The notes beneath the pieces were generated by a model. That model had not been told where the DNA came from. It saw only the letters and a list, made by a program, of their open reading frames with translations, and did not search any database. Below, one piece after another: positions 1 through 7,902 of a stretch of DNA of 12,978 nt. The DNA is taken from positions 277,008 to 289,985 of the forward strand of contig KQ481947.1 in the NCBI GenBank assembly GCA_001430745.1, read 5' to 3'. Position 1 is the first letter of the stretch. Every line of letters begins with the position of its first letter. Made by a program: the position numbers and the translations under genes. Source of the DNA: Auxenochlorella pyrenoidosa (taxonomy: Eukaryota; Chlorophyta; Trebouxiophyceae; Chlorellales; Chlorellaceae).

Positions 1-31
1 TGCTGCTCTCTTGAGCCTGCGAGGCATGCAG

Positions 32-3000
32 CCAGAGGCGCCCAGCCGCGAGTTCACACGGGCGCAGCAGGTCAGCGGTGCGAGATGGCAGCAAGCCTGA
101 CAGGCAAGCGCCTGTGCCCACCGCACTGGGGCCTGCAGCAGCTGCTGGCGCTTAGCCTGCCTGCCCACGCGCTGCCCCGCCCTGCTGCGCCCCGGTCGGC
201 CCCCTCCGCAGGAGCTGGCAGAATACAAGGCCGAGTCGCAGGAGCTGAAGAACCAGAACTTCACCATCCGCAAGCTGGAGGAGACTGTGCGGGAGCTGGA
301 GGCTCAGCTGGAGGAGAAGGCGAGTGCCGCGCCGGGCAGGCAGCTCGACACGCAGGGTGCTCGAGAAGCAGGCAGCTCGCCACGCAGGGTGCTGGCCAAG
401 CAGGGTGCTCGACATACAGGATGCTTCTGTGTGGCACGGAGGAGCGGGATGGAAGCTGTATTCAGGGCCCACAAGCCCTGGAGCTGGCAGGCAGCGACTG
501 GGACGTCATAAGGCTGGGATGGTAATGCTGCCTGGGAGTGCAGAGCTTGACGTGTCGACCCCCCCCCCCCCCCACTCATTCCTCTTCTGTGCCATCCATC
601 CTGCAGCCTGAACTCCCATGCAGAGCTCGCCGTGTCGAGCCGTTCTGCGCACTGCGCTCAAACCTACCTTCTCAAACTTACCCCTTTGGTTCCGTGCCCT
701 GGTGTGGTGCCGCAGGACCGTCAGCTGACGGAGCAGCAGCAGAGCGCCGAGGCCCAGATGCAGGAGCGGGTGGTGAGGTGAGCTGGCGCTGGGCGGGCTG
801 CAGTAAGCAGGAACACATGTAGAGCAGTGGTAGAGCAGTCCAGCTGGGCGCACCTGGCCTTCCGCTGCTGCCATCCGCCTGGTCCTGCAGGCGCTTGAGA
901 GTCGAACACCGAGGGTGTCTCGCCTTCGCCGGCCACGCCCCCATGTGGGGGCCTGTGCAGGCGGCGAGGCATTCAGTGGCAGATGGCGCCTCGAGGGCAG
1001 CAGCTGGTGCAGCCCGATAGCTGCCTCTCCCCCGCCCACTTCCCGCTTCTGGTGTCCCGGCCTCCCCTGCTTGCAGCGAGATGCAGGAGCGGGAGGCGCA
1101 CCTGTCGGAGGAGCTGGCCCAGGCGCAGGCCAACCTGGACATGCTGCGCCGCCTGCACCAGGCCAGCCAGAACCAGCTGTTCAGGCGAGTGCGCAGGCGC
1201 TGTGGGGCCCTGTCTGGGCTTTTGGCTGGCCTGTCAGCGTGCAACTGCCTGCCTGCACGAAAAGGCTAAAGCTTGCGCTGCCTGCTGTGCAATGGCAGCG
1301 ATGCTGTCGGCCCACAGGACAGCTGTGCCTGCAGCGCCGCGCGCCAGCGACCGCAGGATGTGCAGCCATGGTGGTGCGCAGCTGGGCGCTGCTGCGAGTG
1401 CGGGACATCGCCCCCGGCCCCGTCACCCTGCTCCACACCATTCGCTGCGCTGCAACACTGCCTACGTGACCAAACCCCCTGCGCTGCAACACTCACTGCC
1501 TGCGTGACCAAACCCCCTGCGCTGCATCACTGCCTGTAATACATAACACCCTATGCTGCACCACCCGCCGCCTGCAGCATCCAGAGCAAGTCCACCTGCA
1601 CCTGCATCACTGCCTGTGATATATAACCTCACATAACCACCTGTGCTGCACCACCCGCCGCCTGCAGCATCCAGAGCAAGTCGGAGGAGGAGGCGGCGGG
1701 GCTGCAGAGCGAGCTGGAGCGCGCGACCGAGGAGATGGAGCGCAGCCAGCAGCGGCTGGCCACCCTGGAGCGGGAGAAGGTGGCGCTGCTTGCGCGCCTG
1801 CAGGTGCTCCCGCCTATGCTCTGCCCTGCTGTGCATGCAGGGCGCCCTGCAGGGCATGTTGGAGCTGCATGTTGGGGGCTGCCTCTGTCTGCTGCATGCA
1901 TGCTTTGGGCGCGCTGTCACACCACCGTGCTGCTGAGCCGTGCCTGCCCGTTACACTCGCAGGACGGTGCTGGCAGCGTCGGTGCGGGCGGCGAGGGCGG
2001 CGCGCCAGCGCCGGGCGCCGCCAGCCGGGCCACCGAGGACAGCCTGCGGCAGGAGCTGTATGCGCAGGTGGGGTGGATGCCGGGGCAGGCAAGAAGTCAA
2101 GTTGCCCTCGTTGCTCCCACGTGTTTGGCAGGTGGCCACTCAGCTGCAGCTGACTCGCGCCGGCGTGCATGCCTGCCTAATCAGCCCCGACTGCCTGTCC
2201 TCCTCTCGTCCCTGCAGCGCGAGCTGGCCACCCGACTGCAGTCCGAGGTGTCTGCGCTGCGGCAGCAGCTGGAGTCAGGTGAATGGGCATGGCTTTTGTG
2301 CTGGGCGGTCCGCTGACAGAGGCAAGTTGCGTACCAGCCCCTGGCCCTGCTGCCTCCAGCCCAGCAGAGGCCGCCGCCTCTGTAAACTGATGCAGCTACC
2401 CCGCCCTGCCGTTGCCTGGGCAAGCTGGCGCGGCTCACCGCCCACACCACACACATCCCTGCAGAGGCGGACACCTGGGCGAGCCGGTGCGAGGGCCTGC
2501 GGGGCAGCCTGGCCGCCAAGGAGGCGCATGCTGCTGCGCTGGAGCAGGAGCTGTCCAGTCGACCCACACAGCAGCAGCTGGAGGAGCTGAGGCAGCAGGT
2601 GAGGGGCACAGGGGGGCAGAGGGCAGGCGTCGCGGTTCGAGGCGCTGAAATGCTCGGTCAGGCAACGCCTAGCAAGCGCGTACGGCAGGGAGCGGGCATG
2701 CTGCAAGCGCGCCAAGCCTTGGTGCATGGACCAGCGAATGGCTGGTGCGGCCTGGCATGCGCAGCTGTACCATGTGCGTCTGGCAGTGCCCGACCCCGAG
2801 CACCTGCCCTCGTCAACCTCTTTCACTCCTGACCCGAGCTTCCCATGCAGATGCGCATCCTGCAAGCAGTCAGCGGCTACGTTGCAGACGAGGAGGAGGA
2901 TTCCGCAGCGCAGGGTGGCAGCGGCGCCGCCGAGGCCGCCTCGGGCGCCATGCCGGGCCTGCCGGCGGTCGGCGGTGCCGCGGGGCGCGGCACCGTGGAG

Positions 3001-5522
3001 GCGGCCCTGGTCTCCAAGGCCCGCCGACTGGAGCACCAGCTGACCACGCTGCGGCTGGAGCTGGCAGAGGCCAAGGGTGGGCGCTCGAGCTTTGCTGCAT
3101 GCTTGGTTGTCCCATGGCGTGCCTGCTGTGGCTCGCTGTGGGATCGATGTGCAGCGTCCTGCCATGGGCACAAGCATTGGCCTGCCAGCCTTGCAGGTGC
3201 CTGGCTTTCCCCTCCCTGAATCTCCCTGCCCTTGGAGGCCCCTGCTCCTCCCTCAATCTCCCTGCCCTTGCGGCCCCTGCTCCGGCCTGCAGGCGAGGCC
3301 GAGGCGGCGGCAGCCCGTGCCACGGAGCTGGAGGCTGAGCTGGCGCAGCAGAGGGAGCTGGTGGCTCGCCTGGAAGAGGACCTGCTTGCAGCAGAGGGCG
3401 CCGGAGGGGCCGGCGCCGGCGGAGCTGCCGGTGGGCAGGGCGGCGACCTCGCCGAGGGCGCTGGCGGCGGCGAGGGCGGCGAGCAGACGATGGTGGCGGT
3501 GCTGTGCAGCCAGCGGGACCGGTACCGCGCCAGGGTGCAGGAGGTGGAGGGGCACCTGGCCACCCTGGGACAGGAGCTCAAGCGGGTGAGGCCTCGCAGC
3601 GGGCTGAAGGGCTGGCTGTTGAGCTGGGGATGCTGGCAATCGCGGTGCGTGCCTGTCTCTGTCCACACAGCAGCTGGGCCCACCTGCTCCCTCTGCATGC
3701 GCCGTCAGCAGCCAGCCTTGTCTGGTGGCTTGCCCCTGGGCGGGCGCCAGACGGCGGCGCAGCACAGCGCGCCGCCTGCCTCCATCCGGTTGCTCACTCC
3801 TGGCTCCCCCCTCCCGCGCGGCCCCCCCACCCCCCTCCGCCGTAGGTGCGGGCCGACGCCGAGGCGATGCGGGCAGACAACCTGGCGCTAGTGGAGCGAC
3901 TCAAGTTTGTGCAGGCAGGCTGCCTGCACGCATGGGCGGATGAGAGTCGTTCCGAAACAGGGACCGATGCCACGGCCTGCCCTGCATGCGCCCTTGGCAC
4001 TCCCAAATGCTGGCACATCTCGTGTGCTTCCTCGCCCGCGTGCAGGGCTACCAAGCGGGCGGCGGCGGGGGTGCGCGGCGCAACGCGGCCGGCCCCGCCG
4101 GCCCCGCCTCTGACCTGGAGGCGGGCGCGGTAGTGGGGCGGTACCTCCAGCAATACGAACAGTCCATCAACCCCTTTGCGGGTCAGATCTGCCCCCTAGC
4201 CCGCTCCTCCCTTTGCTACGTCCGCCTGCCAGGGCGCAGCCGGTGTGACTAAGGCGGAGCAATTTGTCAGCAGGCGCGGGTGCGCGACCTGTGGCAGTCA
4301 ATGTCCAGGGCAGGGGGGTGTCCCACCTCGTGTGATCCAGTGCTCGACTTGCCTCCCCAGCTTTTCCCGTCCCTGCTGCAGACTTCAAGGCCAAGGAGCG
4401 GGAAGCACGGCGCAAGCAGCTGCCGCTGCAGGTGGGCGTGCTGCCGGCCCGCCGGCGCCCTGCCTGGCGGGTCAGGGCGCTGCCCTGGCTTTCTGAGCGC
4501 GGCCCCCGCCGCAGCTTCTGCATCTTTGAGGTGCCTTGGTCCTTTGAACACCGCATGCCAGTGTCGTGGGCCATGAAAGCATGGTTCTCGGCATGCCTGG
4601 AGCAGCCTGACGCCAGCAGCGGCTCTTGCAGTCTTGGTGAGCCCCGGCCCGTGGGCCCGCTTTGCCACCAGGCGCCCCCCGCCCCCCCACCACCACCACA
4701 CACACACACACACAGGACAAGGCAATGTACGCGGTGGGCAGCCTGATCAGCGGCAACTCGGCAGCCCGCACCGCCATCTTCTTCTACGCGCTGGCGCTGC
4801 ACGCCGTCATCTTCCTCATCCTAGCACGGTGGGGCGGCGCCGGGCGTCCCAGATTTTCTGCTGCTGCTGCCTGGGCTGTACAGGGCGGGCGCCGGGCTGT
4901 CTCGAGGGCTGCCGAGAGGGCTGCACAAGGCGGGCGCCGGGCTGCCCAGAGGGCTGCTGAAGGCTGCGCAGTGCGGGCGCCGGGCTGCACAGAGCGCTGC
5001 ACAGGGCGGGCACTGGGCGCCAGCGACTGTTGAGAGCTAGGCTGTGCAGAAGGCTGCTCACAGGGCTGCACAGGGCGGGCACGGTCTTGGGCTGGCAGGG
5101 GTGGGCGGCGCGTGCGGCCTTGTGTGCACAATCTCTTTATGGTTTTGCCTGCCTTTCTGCATGCTCCCTGCTTGGGTATCAAGCACCGGCATGGAGGGCG
5201 CTAATGGGACGCTTGCGCCCATCTCACTCCCCTCACACCTGCCAACCCCGCTTGCAGCACCTCGCACCGCCACATGGAGCACCTGGAAGACTTGGAGGAG
5301 ACGTGCCTGCGGCTGCAGCACTCCCACACAGCGGCTGCGCTCGGCAGCGCGACAGCAGCGGCGGCAGCGGGAGGCGGAGGTGGAGGGGCAGGCAGCGGCG
5401 GCGCCCGGCATGGTGGCGATGCAGAGGCGGGGGCGGCGCTGGTGGCGGCGGCAGCAGGGGCTGCAGGGGAGGCAGCAAAGCAGGCGGGCGCGGCGCTCCT
5501 GCGACTGCTGCGACGGAGCTGA
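32..5522 (+). CDS. CASP: Golgi coiled-coil protein CASP (CUX1/CDP family), 5'-partial, at least 15 exons
   Basis: CASP is a Golgi-membrane golgin-like tether in intra-Golgi traffic. Exons seen: 32-70 (tentative), 212-319, 716-777, 1077-1184, 1668-1803, 1963-2067, 2218-2278, 2465-2598, 2851-3076, 3293-3585, 3846-3914, 4046-4181, 4382-4431, 4716-4828, 5258-5522. All join in phase to 634 codons plus TGA. Family hallmarks in order: ELKNQNFTIRKLEE; LHQASQNQLF; LATLEREKVALLARLQ; LSSRPTQQQLEELRQQ followed by MRILQAV; VAVLCSQRDRYRARVQE; ADNLALVERLKFVQGY; YEQSINPFADFKAKERE; then the tail anchor ARTAIFFYALALHAVIFLIL, with the Tyr and His typical of CASP, golgin-84 and giantin. Most of the rest is charged coiled coil. 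The N-terminal part, including the start, lies left of the window. Odd points: Gly/Ala-rich inserts in exons 1963-2067 and 3293-3585, and an Ala/Gly-rich tail of about 80 residues after the anchor. Convergent with the next gene. The family call is firm; individual junctions are inferred. Confidence 0.93.
338..420. repeat. Degenerate ~31-bp tandem repeat in a CASP intron
   Basis: Two to three diverged copies of a unit containing caggcagctcg and cgcagggtgct follow one another just after the donor of the 320-715 intron. It is intronic and has no visible function. Confidence 0.6.
559..573. repeat. Poly-C run (15 C) in a CASP intron
   Basis: An uninterrupted run of C lies in the middle of the 320-715 intron. 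Its length is likely to vary between individuals and to be error-prone in sequencing. Confidence 0.8.
1451..1690 (+). repeat. Intronic tandem repeats that copied an exon's 5' edge
   Basis: Within the 1185-1667 CASP intron, a unit with gtgaccaaaccccctgcgct occurs twice (about 1466-1520). A longer unit with ctgcaccacccgccgcctgc followed by agcatccagagcaagtc occurs near 1555-1591 and again at 1644-1682. The second copy contains the real 3' splice site and the first 15 bases of exon 1668-1803. The first copy is therefore a duplicated acceptor with a stub of the exon, after which the coding match stops. Confidence 0.8.
3214..3284. repeat. Two-copy ~35-bp tandem repeat in a CASP intron
   Basis: Two near-identical pyrimidine-rich units, each with aatctccctgccctt and ggcccctgctcc, lie directly upstream of the 3' splice site at 3292. 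They supply its polypyrimidine tract. Confidence 0.75.
4677..4715. repeat. (CCA)n/(CA)n microsatellite fused to a 3' splice site
   Basis: A C-run, then CCA repeats and about eight CA units, run directly into the acceptor cacag at 4715, immediately before the exon encoding the CASP membrane anchor. The repeat takes the place of a normal polypyrimidine tract. Confidence 0.75.
4870..5095. repeat. Degenerate GC-rich repeat array in the last CASP intron
   Basis: About eight diverged units built on gggctgcacagggcgggc or gcgggcgccgggctg follow one another inside the 4829-5257 intron. They create open frames on both strands that have no protein-like features. Confidence 0.65.
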
Positions 5523-5850
5523 CGGCTCGAGGCTGGTGCAGATGCTTGCCTGGATCACAGACAGTAGATCCTCAATCCCACACTGTGGGCATGTTAGCTT
5601 ATCAAGCTGTTGACACGGGACAAGAGGTGCAGGGTGCAGGCAGCGCCCAAGCTTATCAAGCTTGCCGTGTTTGGGCTCAAGTTCCGGACAGCGTTGTACC
5701 TGGCTGTGCTGCTGGCTGCGACAGTCAAGATAGTGGGGGCAGCATGCAGCTGCTGTCCACGACCCCCGCAGGGCTGAGCCTGAGCCCTCCAGCCAGGTGC
5801 AGCAGCCGTCCACCTGTCCATCCCTGCCACCGCCTCGCACCAGCGCCTGC
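5523..5850. other. CASP 3' flank, no gene seen
   Basis: This gap lies between the CASP stop and the left edge of the duplicated segment. It must hold the CASP 3' UTR. I see no TGTAA poly(A) signal on the plus strand. Two short copies of agcttatcaagct lie at about 5596-5608 and 5652-5664. No supported coding exon was found on either strand. Confidence 0.5.
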
Positions 5851-6149
5851 GCCCACACCACTGACACGCTCAACCTCTGACCAGCTCACAAAGGCAAACG
5901 CATAAATGAACATGGGACAGCAGGGCAGGGAGGTGCGAGGTGGGCAGGCAGGCAGACAGCTGGAAAGGGATCGACAAGAGATGGCGTGGGCGGCCACAGG
6001 CCGGCTGCGGCCTCATGTCGTGCGGCATGCCATGGCAGCAGTGCTGGGCTCTTGGCGGCGCTGCCGGTGGGGAACAGCAGCTGCCTCCTGCGTCAAGCTG
6101 CCGCCATCCACTGCGGGCGTTGCCCACTGGCGCTCTCGCCCTCTGGCCC

Positions 6150-6926
6150 AGCAGCTGTCGCACGGCGCCGCACATTGCGACCGCCGCGCGCACGCCCGCA
6201 GCGTCCTGAGCTTGTCGATGTCCTTGCTGCGCTGCGGCACAAAATGCTGGCAGAACAAGACTGCTGCGGCACCCACAAAGCCCAGGACAGCAAAGGTAAC
6301 TCCCAGAAGGTAGTCAAAGAGGCGCTGGTCCTCATGGAATGCCCCTCTTTGACAGCCCTTTGGGGATTCCCTTCGCAGTCCTGGGGTTGTGGCTGCCGAA
6401 GCAGGCCTGTACAGCCAGCACGACGTGCCACAGCGCAGCAAGGTTATTGACAATCTCAAGACTGCCAGAAGGGCCCGGCACTGCCAGCACCGCCAGGCAA
6501 CAGGCTGCGATTAATTGCGATAGCCGGTGATGGCATGGGGATCACCTGCCAGGATGATTAGCTGTGCAGGCAGGTGGCAATGGCACTTGCAGCTTGCAAG
6601 CTGAGGCACGTGCCGCACAGGGCGAGGGTGAAGCTTGCCGGCGATGCAGCGCCATGGCTATAGTGCAGGAAGCTCCGCCTCCGCCACTAGCTGTGTGCCA
6701 GAGACGGCCCCGCACGGCTCTTCCACTGCATGATGCAGAGACAGCAGATTTGCAGCTAGAACCGGGCTTGCAGACCCCAAATGTCGCGGCTGCAGCAGGT
6801 TGCGTGGAGCGAAGGGGGCTGAGGAGGAGGCAACCAACGCTTGCGACGGTGCAAGGCCGTGTCGTGAGCTCACCTGCCAGGCCTGAGAAGGCCTCTCCAA
6901 ACGGCAAGCCCAGCCGGCACCGGTAC
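6150..6926 (-). pseudogene. Decayed copy of the neighbouring membrane-protein gene
   Basis: Relics of three exons of the 7903-9250 gene survive in order on the minus strand. The exon 2 relic (6926-6874) ends at a preserved GTGAGC donor but has lost about 2 nt relative to its parent, which shifts the frame before GEAFSGLAG. The exon 3 relic (6725 to about 6615) keeps its CATGCAG acceptor. It reads VEEPCGAVSGTQLVAEAELP and then meets an in-frame TAG at 6660-6658, beyond which the match to IADKLHP resumes. The exon 4 relic (6323 to about 6150) keeps YLLGVTFAVLGFVGAAAVLF and VPQRSKDIDKLR. Exon 1 and the part coding the first two membrane segments are missing, and the C-terminal coil is largely deleted. 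It is very unlikely to make the full protein; a short transcript cannot be excluded. Confidence 0.78.
6195..6470. repeat. Inverted repeat of the terminal membrane exon
   Basis: The arms are about 6195-6323 (minus-sense copy) and 6343-6470 (plus-sense copy), with a spacer of about 19 bp that itself shows ctcatgg near its centre. The plus-strand arm encodes PLFDSPLGIPFAVLG and, after a frame change, HDVPQRSKVIDNLK. These match the minus-strand arm's LFDYLLGVTFAVLG and VPQRSKDIDKLR. The arms are clearly diverged, so the inversion-duplication is not recent. Confidence 0.75.
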
Positions 6927-7184
6927 CCTTGTTCCTCGCTATGTGCACGAGCGACACGCTCCTAGCCCTAGCAGAGTGAGCCAGCGCACCTGACACAGGC
7001 TCACTTGCAACACTGCAACATTGCAAACTGCAGCTAGGAATCCCATGAAGCAAGCGGCGATACAGTAGTTCAGGTTGCAGCCAGTTGCGTGATCCCACCT
7101 TCCGAGGCGGTGTGGGCATGTTTGGCACCCCTTAATTCTCAGCGTTCTGCAGTGGAACCCAGTGCTCCGTGGGTCAGGACACAC

Positions 7185-7201
7185 GTGAAATTGCCTTTCA
7201 C
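7185..7201. repeat. Small dyad conserved upstream of the duplicated gene (left copy)
   Basis: Arms gtgaaa and tttcac are separated by 5 nt. The equivalent position of the right copy keeps the same dyad although flanking bases have diverged. Confidence 0.5.
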
Positions 7202-7611
7202 ACATCGAGGCGGCTCAGAAACGATCAACAAGAGCAAAACTTGTGACCGCGCGCCTGTGTTGGCCCTAGTGAGCAGTCTGAGCCGCTCCAGTCAGGGTCC
7301 GGCGCCGCTGCAGGGCAGCCGTGCTGGCAACGGGGGAGGAGGGCAGGCACTAGGTTGCCAGGACTGGCCAGAGTGCGCAGCCGCAAGGGGGACTTCGGCT
7401 TGATCTGGTGCTTAAGCCTCACAAAAGCTTACAGGGAGGGAAGGGGGGTCGAAAGCGGGAGGATTGACGAGGGAGACTCAAAGACAGCCTGGCTGTGCTG
7501 AACGCGTGCAGCCTGCTTGCTGCAGCGGCCGTCTGCCCAGGCGACAGCTGTCCCTCCCTGCAATCATTTCACGCCAGTGTCGAAGGCCACACCACTGACA
7601 GGCTCGATTCT

Positions 7612-7616
7612 TTACA
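7612..7616 (-). terminator. Candidate TGTAA poly(A) signal
   Basis: TGTAA on the minus strand lies about 290 nt past the inferred stop at 7905-7903. TGTAA is the usual green-algal poly(A) signal. A second one sits at 7433-7429, farther downstream. The match is only five bases, so chance is possible. Confidence 0.35.
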
Positions 7617-7688
7617 CAGCTCGCTGGGGCACAGGCATAAACAAGCACGGGCAGCAGAACAGGGTTCTGTGCACTAACGTGGGGAAAG

Positions 7689-7728
7689 CTGCCTGCCTGG
7701 CCCACCTTAAGGTGGGCCAGGCAGGCAG
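7689..7728. repeat. 40-bp perfect palindrome without spacer
   Basis: The left half is ctgcctgcctggcccacctt and the right half is its exact reverse complement, meeting at ttaa. It lies in the 3' flank of the minus-strand gene. The left duplicated copy keeps only the equivalent of the right half (ggtgggcaggcaggcagac near 5939), so the palindrome formed by a local inverted duplication or lost an arm there. Confidence 0.95.
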
Positions 7729-7902
7729 ACAGCTGGAAATGGACCGACAGGAGACGGAGCGGTGGCCAGAGGCCAGCCGCAACCTGATCATCATGATGTT
7801 CTGCGGGAAACAGGGCCCTTGGGCGGTGCTGCTGGTTTGGGGGCAGCCACAGCATCCCGCACCAGGCTGCCGCCATCCACTGTGGGCATCGCCCGCTGGC
7901 GC

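Larger units (their letters stand above)
5851..7500. repeat. Left copy of a diverged tandem segmental duplication
   Basis: This block matches 7585-9682 collinearly and in the same orientation. The left edges share cacaccactgaca and ggcataaa/cgcataaa, then ggcaggcagacagctggaaa. Middle matches are the exon relics described in the pseudogene entry. Upstream of the gene, both copies keep the dyad around 7185-7201 and 9367-9385. The right edges share gacgagggagact/gcgagggagact and gacagcctg. This copy is about 450 bp shorter because internal pieces are missing. Confidence 0.8.

Noticed and set aside
2140..2217. Possible extra CASP exon reading VATQLQLTR after cag at 2149
   Set aside because: It would need a second short intron and has no clean donor. 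The direct junction 2067 to 2218 is in phase and gives a continuous coil.
2275..3698. Long open frames on the minus strand opposite CASP
   Set aside because: They are Ser/Arg/Ala-rich shadows of GC-rich coding sequence. The plus strand in the same interval encodes phase-consistent, family-matched CASP exons.
5030..5905. A 291-codon plus-strand open frame
   Set aside because: It overlaps the last CASP exon in another frame, crosses repeats and the 3' flank, and has no domain-like features.
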